A stretch of 64,000 bases of DNA, taken from assembly GCF_001625015.1 (NCBI RefSeq), contig NZ_LVWJ02000014.1:3844001-3908000 (forward strand). The letters are read 5' to 3'. The translations under genes and the position numbers were made by a program. The notes beneath the pieces were generated by a model. The model searched no databases. It was not told the origin of the DNA and saw only the letters and a program-made list of their open reading frames with translations. Every line of letters begins with the position of its first letter. The stretch's first letter is position 1. Below are positions 1 to 8,590 of this stretch, piece by piece. The stretch comes from Lewinella sp. 4G2. GTDB lineage: Bacteria > Bacteroidota > Bacteroidia > Chitinophagales > Saprospiraceae.

Positions 1-1305
1 ATGGCTTTTTTGCCGCTGCCAATGTTGTTTGCCGGCATTCTGCTGGGAGCAGGGATCTATTACCTCGAGTCTCATACTGATGCAAGTGCATTTCTGGAAA
101 GCAATTTGCCATCCTTCGTGGTTAAGAGCCAGGACACGGCCCGGAACGTGCTGGGGCTTTTCGTGGCCGGGCTGATGACCCTTATGGTGTTCACCTTCAC
201 GCAAATGATGAGCCTGTTCAACCAGGTAGCCAATGCGTATAGCCCCCGGCTATTGCCCATTTTTACTGGTGACCGTTCACTACAATTCACGATGGGCTTC
301 TACATCGGTACCATCGTCCTTAACCTGATGGTCCTCCTGAGCATAAAATCGGATGAAGCCGGAGAGGTACCTAATCTTTCGGTGCTCACGGCTATCCTCT
401 TCGGTATCATTAGCCTCATGCTGTTTATCTATTTCGTCACGACGATCTCTGAAAAAATCCAGGTGGGGAATATCATTAATACTGTTTATCAACGCGGGAT
501 GAACTACTTAAAAGAAGAGAGCTCGCGAGATGCATTTACCGAGCGTGACTTTGCTCCGGATACGGACCGTTGGTATACCGTTACGAGCCCAATCGATGGC
601 TACCTGGGGATTGTTGACCACCCTGAACTGTCCAAACTTGCCAAGCAGTTTAATACCCGTTTTTACATCGGTTCGATCAAGGGAGATTTTATTCCCGCTA
701 GCTTTCCGTTACTGAGTTCCGAAAGGGAACTGGATGCTAAAGAAGTCGAAAAAGTACTCCGTGCCATCAGCCCAATCAGTAATGAGTACGCCGATTGGTA
801 CCAGCCGCAGATTGATCTTCTCATCGACATCGCCCAGAAAGCGATGTCTCCCGGCATCAACGACCCCGCAACGGCGGTGCGGGCCATAGATCGGATCAAC
901 GGCCTACTGGGTCACCTCATGCATATTCCCAACTATAATTTTATGCAGGACGATGATGGCGGGGAGGTTTGGTTGGCGCGGCATACATTTTCGGACGTGC
1001 TGGCTGATACCTTCAGCCGCCTAAGAAACTATTCGCGGGAAGATGCAGCCGTCACTCACTCGCTTTTAAAATCAGCCTACAGTTTGTACGCCGCAAGCGG
1101 TGGAACTAGATACCTCCAAAAACTCCTGGACAACGAAGCGCTCGCGCTGGTAAATGACGCAAGAATGTACCTGAAGAACCCACGCGATCGCAAGGCTTTA
1201 GCCAGCCAAATTGTGAAGTGGCGCAGGTCTAGCCGCCAATGGTTAGAACGGCCCAATAAACTACAAGATTCCGCATCAAAGAAGGAGCGTGGTATTGCAC
1301 TATAA
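1..1305 (+). CDS. DUF2254 family membrane protein (5' end possibly cut)
   Basis: This is a predicted inner-membrane protein of the DUF2254 family, whose function is unknown. Four hydrophobic segments lie in the first 150 residues (about 1-20, 48-75, 97-118 and 128-150), followed by a soluble domain. The conserved motif SPGINDPATAV (from residue 283) and the early ARNVLG and YSPRLLP motifs identify the family. The open frame begins at base 1, and family members usually have a short stretch before the first membrane segment. The ATG at base 1 may therefore be internal, with the real start outside the window. A gap of 39 bp separates its stop from the convergent hydroxylase gene. Confidence 0.85.
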   Translation: MAFLPLPMLFAGILLGAGIYYLESHTDASAFLESNLPSFVVKSQDTARNVLGLFVAGLMTLMVFTFTQMMSLFNQVANAYSPRLLPIFTGDRSLQFTMGFYIGTIVLNLMVLLSIKSDEAGEVPNLSVLTAILFGIISLMLFIYFVTTISEKIQVGNIINTVYQRGMNYLKEESSRDAFTERDFAPDTDRWYTVTSPIDGYLGIVDHPELSKLAKQFNTRFYIGSIKGDFIPASFPLLSSERELDAKEVEKVLRAISPISNEYADWYQPQIDLLIDIAQKAMSPGINDPATAVRAIDRINGLLGHLMHIPNYNFMQDDDGGEVWLARHTFSDVLADTFSRLRNYSREDAAVTHSLLKSAYSLYAASGGTRYLQKLLDNEALALVNDARMYLKNPRDRKALASQIVKWRRSSRQWLERPNKLQDSASKKERGIAL

Positions 1306-1344
1306 TATGCGGCCAGGTTATTACAGCAGCGGTTCGCAATTACT

Positions 1345-2532
1345 TTAAACCACGACCTTTCGTGGGTTATTCTGATGCTCTAGCGCTTTTCCTCCCGTTT
1401 CCTGACCCGCTGGAATACTATCAGTGACCAGGTTGTCCTTGTAGAAGCCGTAGTATTTCTCCTTGTCCAGCGTCATGCCCGGGCCGCCGAACATGATGCG
1501 CCACCAGGCTTTGGGGTGGCGGTAGTTCTTCATGTCTACGAACATATCCCAGTGCTCGTGGAAAACCAGCTTGACGGGATTGTAGCTATCCACCGGCTTG
1601 AGAATCCCGTAATTGGGCGTCTCCTGCTCCGGACAAAAGGTGCCAAACATGCGGTCCCAAATGATGAAACTGGAGCCGTAATTCTTATCCAAATACTTCT
1701 CTTCCGTGGCGTGGTGAACGCGGTGGTGGGAAGGCGTAACGAAGAAGAATTCAATCGGTGCCCACATCTTATCGATCATCTCCGTGTGGATCCAGAATTG
1801 GTAAAGGACGCCCACCTGCATACAGATGAAGAAAACAAATGGATCAAACCCTAAGAGCGCCGCGGGGATGAAGAAGATCACCTTAATGTGCTGCGTCCAA
1901 CTTAGCCGGAAGGAGACCGTAAAATTGTACTGCTCCGAACTGTGGTGAGTAACGTGGGTAGCCCACCAGAAGCGTTGCTCGTGGGCAATGCGGTGCGCCC
2001 AGTAACGGCAGAAATCGACGACGAAGAAACAGGCAATGAAGCTCCACCAAGTGGTGGGGATGTAGAGCGGCGTTAGGTTATAAAAGAAAAGGATGACGCC
2101 AAACGTCAGTGCCTTTACCATGGCCGTCGAGATCAGGTTACCGATGCCGACCCCGGCAGCTGCCAAGCCATCCTTTACGTCGTACTGGTACTTCATGGCG
2201 ACGGCTTTGTTACCCGTTTCGAGGTATGCTTCGGTGGCCCCAATACGCTCCTGCCGGTCCTTCCACTTGGCAAATTGGTAGGAAGGCCAGCCGATTAGCC
2301 GTTCAACGAATCCCTGATTTTGGAAGTCGGCCCGGGCGGCAGCGCGGCGCTCCGAAAAAGCCGTTACGTCAAACCCAGCAGCTTCCGCCTTCTCTTCCAA
2401 TTCGTGGACGTACTGAAAGCGCCTTAGTACCCATTCCATAATGGTGAGAAACGCCATCGCTGGGACGGCGTAAACGATCACGGGTGGGAAGTCGAGCGCG
2501 AGAATGTCTTCGTAGGAGTAATGGGGCTTCAT
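1345..2532 (-). CDS. Sterol desaturase / fatty acid hydroxylase superfamily protein
   Basis: This is a membrane-bound di-iron oxygenase of the fatty acid hydroxylase superfamily, 395 residues. The histidine clusters that bind iron are visible as HRIAH (180-184), HVTHH (193-197) and HHRVHH (269-274), with a further His at 249. Hydrophobic segments around 15-35, 140-175 and 215-245 fit an integral membrane enzyme. The family hydroxylates or desaturates lipid chains or sterols, but the substrate cannot be read from the sequence. It lies 83 bp downstream of the M28 peptidase gene on the same strand and may share its transcript. Confidence 0.85.
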   Translation of the reverse strand: MKPHYSYEDILALDFPPVIVYAVPAMAFLTIMEWVLRRFQYVHELEEKAEAAGFDVTAFSERRAAARADFQNQGFVERLIGWPSYQFAKWKDRQERIGATEAYLETGNKAVAMKYQYDVKDGLAAAGVGIGNLISTAMVKALTFGVILFFYNLTPLYIPTTWWSFIACFFVVDFCRYWAHRIAHEQRFWWATHVTHHSSEQYNFTVSFRLSWTQHIKVIFFIPAALLGFDPFVFFICMQVGVLYQFWIHTEMIDKMWAPIEFFFVTPSHHRVHHATEEKYLDKNYGSSFIIWDRMFGTFCPEQETPNYGILKPVDSYNPVKLVFHEHWDMFVDMKNYRHPKAWWRIMFGGPGMTLDKEKYYGFYKDNLVTDSIPAGQETGGKALEHQNNPRKVVV

Positions 2533-2615
2533 ACGAGCGTAGTTGGTGTGGGTTGATAGTAAGGCAATGCAGCTACAAGGTAAGTAATGTCGGACGCACG
2601 GGTAGAACGCAGTGA

Positions 2616-4133
2616 TTACCGCGTCCCGTACAATTGTTTCCCGGCTTCCTCGTACTTATCCCCCGCCTTCCAGTAGGGGCGCACGTCGCGGTTAGCAATC
2701 AGGCGCGCCGCCAGGGTGAAAGCCTGGCAGTACTTCTTGAGGTAGGGCATGTTGATGGTCTCCGGGTTGTCCTTCACCTGGTGGTAGTACCGCATGATAG
2801 TATCGTCAAATTCCGTCATGCCGGGGCTGAAAGAAAGGGAGGGGACGCCCTTAGCCGAAAAGCTGACGTTATCGGAACGGTCGTAAAGATTTTGCTCCGG
2901 CGCAGGATCCTTAATGACCGTCAGGCCAAATGCAGCGCTAGCAACTTCTACCTGTTCATCGATTCCCGTCCGGTTGGACCCGATGAGCGAGATAGCCGTC
3001 GTGTCGTTGTAACCACCGCCGTCAGTATTGAAGTTGAAGACGGTCGATTCCAGAGGCACCAGGGGATTCTCCGCGTAGTGTTGGCTGCCGAGTAGGCCCA
3101 TTTCTTCACCGGTCACGGCGAGGATAATGATGCTCCGTCGGGGCTTCACTTCGCTGAAGGCGCGGGCCGCGGCTAATAGGGAGATCGTTCCGAAAGCATT
3201 ATCCCGGGCACCGTTAAAGATGCTGTCCACGGGTGTGTAGGCGCCACCACCCTGGGCGCCGACCCCAACATGGTCGAAGTGGGCCGTCATGAGCATGTAC
3301 TCATCCTTCAGGTTGGGATCCGTTCCTTCAATGATCCCGCCTACGTTGCGGCTGGTCATCCGGGTCACCTGCATGCCGCTGCTGGCCATACTACCCTTCA
3401 GGCCTTTCTTTTTCTTTTGTAATTCTGGCAGGAAACCTTCCTCGGCCTTGATGAAACCATAGGGAATGGTCGCGCTTTCCGCACCGGAATCCAACGACAT
3501 TCGGTCGCCACCAAAGTACCGGGTGAAGTTTGACCAGGGGAACGGTAGGGTGTAGACTTCAAAGATCCCAACGGCCCCGGCGGCTGCGGCGAACTCCGCC
3601 TTTTTGCTTACGCCCTGAAACACGCCGCGCTGGCTGGCGTCGGAAGGGATGCCGGCACGCGTAATGACCACCTTGCCCTTAACGTCGAGGTCCGCGTAAT
3701 CATCGTGGCCGGTCTCCGCATCCACCCAACCGTAGTTGGCGAAGACTACTTCGGCATTCGCCTGGGCGGCGGGGCCGCGCATGATGAGCAGGTTATCCCC
3801 ACTATTAAAGTTGTACTTACCCGCCAGCAGATTCCCGGCTTTGGGGCCGCGTACGGACATCAGGGGAACGTCCTGAAAGAAGCTGCCATCGTTGATGGGG
3901 GTGTAGCCAAACGCTCGCAGTTGGCTGGCGATGTACTCGGCAGCAATCTCGTTACCGACAGAACCCGTCCGGCGACCAGCCAGGTAATCGGATGCCAGCC
4001 AGTGCATTTCGCCAGCGAATACCGCTTCGGAAAAATTGAATTCGGGCAGGGTCCGGTCCACTACGCTCTCCTGGGCTACCATTGGCAGCGTGAAGAGAAG
4101 AAATAGCCATCCGGTCAAGGTAAAGTTTTTCAT
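2616..4133 (-). CDS. Secreted M28 family metallopeptidase with PA domain
   Basis: This is a zinc aminopeptidase-type M28 peptidase of 505 residues, exported by an N-terminal signal peptide (about residues 1-20, ending MVAQ). A protease-associated insert occupies roughly residues 120-260. Putative zinc ligands and catalytic residues are His285 and Asp287 (AHFDH), Asp311 (NGARDNAFG), the Glu pair 343-344 (TGEEMG), Asp371 (NTDGGG) and His451 (YYHQVKD). All are present, so the enzyme should be active. The role is probably peptide scavenging in the periplasm or outside the cell. A promoter-like element sits immediately before the start codon. Confidence 0.9.
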   Translation of the reverse strand: MKNFTLTGWLFLLFTLPMVAQESVVDRTLPEFNFSEAVFAGEMHWLASDYLAGRRTGSVGNEIAAEYIASQLRAFGYTPINDGSFFQDVPLMSVRGPKAGNLLAGKYNFNSGDNLLIMRGPAAQANAEVVFANYGWVDAETGHDDYADLDVKGKVVITRAGIPSDASQRGVFQGVSKKAEFAAAAGAVGIFEVYTLPFPWSNFTRYFGGDRMSLDSGAESATIPYGFIKAEEGFLPELQKKKKGLKGSMASSGMQVTRMTSRNVGGIIEGTDPNLKDEYMLMTAHFDHVGVGAQGGGAYTPVDSIFNGARDNAFGTISLLAAARAFSEVKPRRSIIILAVTGEEMGLLGSQHYAENPLVPLESTVFNFNTDGGGYNDTTAISLIGSNRTGIDEQVEVASAAFGLTVIKDPAPEQNLYDRSDNVSFSAKGVPSLSFSPGMTEFDDTIMRYYHQVKDNPETINMPYLKKYCQAFTLAARLIANRDVRPYWKAGDKYEEAGKQLYGTR

Positions 4134-4137
4134 GGCG

Positions 4138-4165
4138 TGAAGGTACCAAAAAGCGGTTTTCCCAA
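4138..4165 (-). promoter_or_regulatory. Candidate Bacteroidota promoter for the M28 peptidase
   Basis: On the minus strand, TTG is followed by TACCTTCA with 20 bp between the first bases of the two elements. This fits the TTG / TAnnTTTG promoter type of Bacteroidota. The -7 element ends five bases before the ATG at 4133, so the transcript would have almost no leader. Confidence 0.4.
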
Positions 4166-4273
4166 CGTGTTAACGCTACGTCAAAACATGGAGGAAAGCT
4201 GGCCAATAGGAGTCGCATTCTTTCTTTCCGGACTCGGCACGCCCTATTTTCGTGCCCCCTTAAAAACGCCCTG

Positions 4274-7216
4274 GTGACCCACCCCGAAATTCTCTTCGAC
4301 GTCTACGAATACCGCACCGGCGTCTTTCTACCAAAGGCTTACGTCGTGGGGCGCAGCGAAGCCGGCCGGCTCGTCCACGTCCATCACACCGCAAGGGTTG
4401 ATGGCTTGGGTGCCTACGATATCGAACTGACGGAACCGCTGCTGCGGGCTTTACAACTCGTACAGCTCCTTCGCCCGGCTGCGGTGGCCGAAAGCTTTCG
4501 CGGAGGTAGCCGCAAGTCACCTACCCTGCCGGGCTTGCTGTCCACCAAAAGCAAGGAACGTCCGCAGGTCATCCGCCACGTACAACACCGGCTGGCAGAG
4601 GTGCTCGATCTCTGCAAAACGCACGGTTGGGCCGTTACGGTCAACCTCAACGTCAGGGGCGTGCCCGAGGAGGACACGGTGAAGTTTCTGGCCAAAGATC
4701 CCTCCCCGAAGATCAGCTTTCAGCTTTCGGAAACCGGTTTAAGCTATCAACTACAACTACTTGATGCCGAAGAGAATACCAGCCTCATTCGCTACCACAA
4801 GTGGAAGGTCATCACCAATAGCCCTTCGCCCGGTTGGCTGTTGTGCGATCGACACCTTATCCGGCTGGGGCACCTGAATGGTAATCACATTAAGCCCTTT
4901 CTTTCGCGGGATAAGGTGCAGGTGCCGCCCGAAGAAGTGGCCGACTTTTGGCGCAAGTTCGTCGTCAAGATCGCACGTCGTCATACGCTGGAGGTGAGCG
5001 GCTTTGGGTACGCGGAAGTTGACCAACCGGACCGCTTACGCCTCGAGGCCAAGCTGCACCCCTTCGAGCACCGCTACCTACTCTACCCTACCATCTTCTA
5101 CGGTGACCGGTCCTACGCACCGAATGACGCGGAGCAAAACGACGTGGCATTCTCCGTCACGCCGCCCTACTGGCTCAAAAGGATCATCCGCAACCCGGCG
5201 GCAGAGGCTGAACTGATGGGCCTCCTCGCCCCCTTCGCCTTGCACCCGCTGCCGAGCACAAATGCCCTCGCGGTAGCGCTGGATAACGATCGCTTCGCCG
5301 CCCTACGCTGGCTACTCGAAAAGCAGGACGATCTACGCCAATTAGGGGTGGAGGTGCTTTTGCCCGAGCACCAGGGCCACATCTTTAGCCGCGAGACGGG
5401 AAACATCGAACTGAGTTTCGGCGAGCTGGACGATTGGTTGGACCTACGGGGCACCGTGACTGTCGGAAAATTCACGATTCCGTTCGCGCGCCTGGTGCGT
5501 TTCATCCAGAAAGAGGAGCGCTGTTTCCCTTTGCCAGACGGTTCCATTTTTTTGATTCCGGAGGATTGGTTTGCGAAGTATAAACCCAGTTTTCAGTTTG
5601 CGAAAACGGAAGGCAAGCAGGTAAAACTGGCGCGGTCTCAGGCTCCGCTACTGGCTTCCCTTGGCTTAGAAGTCCCGCTGGAAGACGTTGCGGAATTGGT
5701 GGAAAATTTTAAGCCGAGCACTAGCCTCAAGGCTGATCTACGCCCCTACCAACTCGCTGGTGTCAAGTGGCTGGTTCGCCATTACCACCAACAATTGGGT
5801 GCTTGCCTCGCGGACGATATGGGCCTTGGGAAGACTCTCCAAACCATCACGGTGCTGCAGTACGCCAAGGAGCAGTTGGGCGCTGACGCAGGTGCCAAGC
5901 AAGGACCGGAGCCCGCCCCCAAACCGATGGCCACCCAAATGGACCTCTTCGCCCCGCCGGCGGAGGACGAAGTCTTTCTGCAACCCCTCCGCGCACTGAT
6001 CGTACTACCGGCCAGCCTGGTGTACAACTGGCGGGCGGAGTTAACGCGATTTACGCCGGGGCTTTCCGTGGAGATCCACACCGGGCCCAAACGCCACAAG
6101 GATGCCCGCCTGCTCCGACGCTTCGACGTACTGTTGACGACCTACCAAACCGCACTGCGGGATAAGGACCTGCTGAAGGAAATCGACTTCACCTACATCG
6201 TGCTGGACGAAAGCCAGCAGATCAAGAATCGGAGCTCAAAGATCTTCCGGGCCCTGAATGAGTTCTCCGCCACGCACCGGATCAGCCTTTCGGGCACTCC
6301 GATCGAGAACAGTTTGTCGGACCTGTGGTCCCAAATGCAATTCATCAACCCCGGGCTACTGCGCGGCTACGCCTTCTTCAAACAGGAATTCATCGACCCC
6401 ATTGAACAGCACGACGATGAGAAGCAAAAGGCCCAGTTGCGGCAATTGGTGACGCCCCATTTACTACGCAGGACCAAGGCGGAAGTAGCCCCGGACCTTC
6501 CGGAACTGGAAGTCCAAACCTTTTATTGCGAGATGAGCGAAGCGCAGCGGAAGATATACGAGCGCGAAAAATCAGCCGCCCGCAACGCGTTGCTCGGCAA
6601 TTACGCGCCGGAGGACGGGCAGTACCGCCTCCGGGTAATCCAAACCCTGACGCGCCTTCGGCAACTCGCTAACCACCCCAGCCTTATGCAGGAGGATTAC
6701 ACCGGCGACAGCGGTAAATTCACCGACGTGCTGGACCAGTGGCGAACGGTCCGCCGCTCGGGCCAAAAAGTGTTGATCTTCTCCAGTATGGTTAGCCATT
6801 TGGAATTATTCAAAGCGGAGTTAATTCGGGAAAAGGAAGACTTTGCCTGGATCACCGGCTCGGTGAAGGGAGAAGACCGCGCTCGGGAGGTCACTCGTTT
6901 CCAGAGTGATCCCAAGCTATCCACCTTCTTCATCTCCATTAAGGCGGGTGGCACTGGGTTGAATCTTACCGCCGCCGACTACGTGTTCATCCTCGACCCC
7001 TGGTGGAACCCCAGCATCGAAGACCAGGCCATCGCCCGGGCCCACCGGATTGGCCGGGTGGGGAACGTCTTTGCGCGGAAGTTCATCAGTCGTGGGACGA
7101 TCGAGGAGAAGATCAACCGCTTGCAGCAACGCAAGAAAAAATTGGCGGAAGACATTCTCGGCGGATCGGGCAGCCAGAGCTTTGATCGGGGTGAACTTGG
7201 GTTTCTATTGGAGTAG
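4274..7216 (+). CDS. SNF2 family DEAD/DEAH-type helicase
   Basis: This is a large SNF2/Rad54-type ATPase of 980 residues. The N-terminal 470 residues are the variable bacterial SNF2-associated region. The helicase core follows, with Walker A DDMGLGKT (514-521), motif II DESQ (645-648), motif III SGTPIEN, and the C-terminal lobe with AGGTGLNL and RAHRIGR (about 890-925). The start is GTG. A TATTTTCG element at 4245-4252 leaves only a short leader, which supports this start. Residues 536-544 (GADAGAKQG) are encoded by a copy of the dispersed repeat and lie in the variable insert between motifs I and Ia. The role is probably DNA or nucleoprotein remodelling. Confidence 0.9.
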   Translation: MTHPEILFDVYEYRTGVFLPKAYVVGRSEAGRLVHVHHTARVDGLGAYDIELTEPLLRALQLVQLLRPAAVAESFRGGSRKSPTLPGLLSTKSKERPQVIRHVQHRLAEVLDLCKTHGWAVTVNLNVRGVPEEDTVKFLAKDPSPKISFQLSETGLSYQLQLLDAEENTSLIRYHKWKVITNSPSPGWLLCDRHLIRLGHLNGNHIKPFLSRDKVQVPPEEVADFWRKFVVKIARRHTLEVSGFGYAEVDQPDRLRLEAKLHPFEHRYLLYPTIFYGDRSYAPNDAEQNDVAFSVTPPYWLKRIIRNPAAEAELMGLLAPFALHPLPSTNALAVALDNDRFAALRWLLEKQDDLRQLGVEVLLPEHQGHIFSRETGNIELSFGELDDWLDLRGTVTVGKFTIPFARLVRFIQKEERCFPLPDGSIFLIPEDWFAKYKPSFQFAKTEGKQVKLARSQAPLLASLGLEVPLEDVAELVENFKPSTSLKADLRPYQLAGVKWLVRHYHQQLGACLADDMGLGKTLQTITVLQYAKEQLGADAGAKQGPEPAPKPMATQMDLFAPPAEDEVFLQPLRALIVLPASLVYNWRAELTRFTPGLSVEIHTGPKRHKDARLLRRFDVLLTTYQTALRDKDLLKEIDFTYIVLDESQQIKNRSSKIFRALNEFSATHRISLSGTPIENSLSDLWSQMQFINPGLLRGYAFFKQEFIDPIEQHDDEKQKAQLRQLVTPHLLRRTKAEVAPDLPELEVQTFYCEMSEAQRKIYEREKSAARNALLGNYAPEDGQYRLRVIQTLTRLRQLANHPSLMQEDYTGDSGKFTDVLDQWRTVRRSGQKVLIFSSMVSHLELFKAELIREKEDFAWITGSVKGEDRAREVTRFQSDPKLSTFFISIKAGGTGLNLTAADYVFILDPWWNPSIEDQAIARAHRIGRVGNVFARKFISRGTIEEKINRLQQRKKKLAEDILGGSGSQSFDRGELGFLLE
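5879..5896 (+). repeat. Dispersed GGCGCTGCCGCAGGTGCC repeat, copy A (in SNF2 gene)
   Basis: One mismatch to the 18-bp core (T-G-A-C instead of T-G-C-C). The similarity runs on downstream as AAGCAAGGA, which is shared with copy B. It is translated as GADAGAKQG. Confidence 0.8.
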
Positions 7217-7340
7217 TTGTCAACTCCTTGAAATACAACTAGTGCCGAGTGTAAAGATGATAACCGATTGACCCGTAACCACGCAAGCTTTCAGTGGCCC
7301 GGAACGCGTACCTTCGTCCGTCAACTAAAATTACCGCGCC

Positions 7341-8489
7341 ATTCGCATTTTTGCCACCACTACGCTTGCCGGTCTTGAGGACCACCTCGTTCAGGAAATC
7401 ACCGCGCTGGGTGGCCAACGCGTGGAAGCCAGCCGCCGCGTCGTCTACTGTGAGGGGGACAAGACCTTCCGCTACCGCGCTAACCTGGAATTACGAACGG
7501 CCATCCGCGTCCTGGAAGAAGTCGGCCACTTTCGCGTAAGGAACGAGCAGGAGCTCTACAACGGCCTCAAAAAGATTGACTGGGCGCCCTGGCTCAAGGT
7601 GGATGGCAACCTGTGGATTGATTGCGTCACCCAATCGGAGCGCTTTCGCAACGGCGTTTACCTCTCCCAACTGTTTAAGGATGCCATCGTGGATCAATTC
7701 CGCGAAAAGACCGGGGAACGGCCCAGCGTGGATAAGGAAAACGCGGACCTTTACCTGCACCTGCACGTGGACCGGGAGAACTACGTATCGGTTTCCCTCA
7801 ACAGTTCCGGGGCCGGGCTGCACCGCCGGGGTTACCGCAAGCGGACGGGCGGGGCTCCACTGAACGAAGTCCTGGCCGCCGGCATGTTGTGCCTGGCGGG
7901 CTACGACGGGGAAGTTCCCTTCGTCGACCCCATGTGTGGTTCCGGGACCATCGTCGCGGAGGCGGCCATGATCGCTGCTCACCAGGCGCCGGGATTGCAC
8001 CGCGACTTTGCCTTCCAGCGCTGGCCGGATTTTGACGCCGGCTTGTGGTCCTCCATTAGGCAGGATGCGCTAAATGCCATTCGGCGGCCACCCCACCCGA
8101 TCCACGGGTCCGATATCGATGAGCTAACCGTCAATTTGGCCCGACTTACGCTGGATCGAACTGGCCTGCTCCCCCACGTCCAACTTACGGAAGCTGACTT
8201 CAAGCACGCCGTGGCCCCTACCCCCGTAAGCGAAGAGAACGGTGGCCTCGTGGTCATGAACCCTCCCTACGAGATGCGGCTCCAGACGGGCGACATTGAG
8301 GGTTTCTACGAAATGATCGGCGACACCCTGAAGACCAACTGGCAGGGGTATTCCGCCTGGATCATCAGCGGAAATTCCGATGCGCTGAAGTCGGTCGGGC
8401 TCAAGACCTCCAAAAGGATCCCGATGATGAACGGCCCCATTGAGGTACGTTTCTGCCGCTACGATCTGTACAAAGGCAGCAAAGAATAG
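7341..8489 (+). CDS. THUMP-domain class I RNA methyltransferase (RlmL-N/YpsC-like)
   Basis: This is an rRNA guanine-N2 methyltransferase-type protein with an N-terminal THUMP region and a C-terminal SAM-binding domain. The SAM-binding motif DPMCGSGT begins near residue 196, and the base-flipping motif NPPY lies near 307. Family-like sequence (IRIFATTTLAGLEDH) extends upstream to base 7341, and an in-frame stop occurs at 7326-7328. No ATG, GTG or TTG lies between them in this frame. The start therefore appears to be ATT at 7341 or 7347. The first ordinary start, GTG at 7422, would remove conserved N-terminal sequence. A TACCTTCG promoter-like element at 7309-7316 fits a start near 7341. Confidence 0.8.
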   Translation: MRIFATTTLAGLEDHLVQEITALGGQRVEASRRVVYCEGDKTFRYRANLELRTAIRVLEEVGHFRVRNEQELYNGLKKIDWAPWLKVDGNLWIDCVTQSERFRNGVYLSQLFKDAIVDQFREKTGERPSVDKENADLYLHLHVDRENYVSVSLNSSGAGLHRRGYRKRTGGAPLNEVLAAGMLCLAGYDGEVPFVDPMCGSGTIVAEAAMIAAHQAPGLHRDFAFQRWPDFDAGLWSSIRQDALNAIRRPPHPIHGSDIDELTVNLARLTLDRTGLLPHVQLTEADFKHAVAPTPVSEENGGLVVMNPPYEMRLQTGDIEGFYEMIGDTLKTNWQGYSAWIISGNSDALKSVGLKTSKRIPMMNGPIEVRFCRYDLYKGSKE

Positions 8490-8590
8490 TGATGATGGCT
8501 GACGGCGTCCATTGGTATTGGTTCACACCATTCGTCGCTCTCACGAGTGGCCCCGCTCCTATTGCGAAGTCCCTGCCTAAGTAATCAGGA

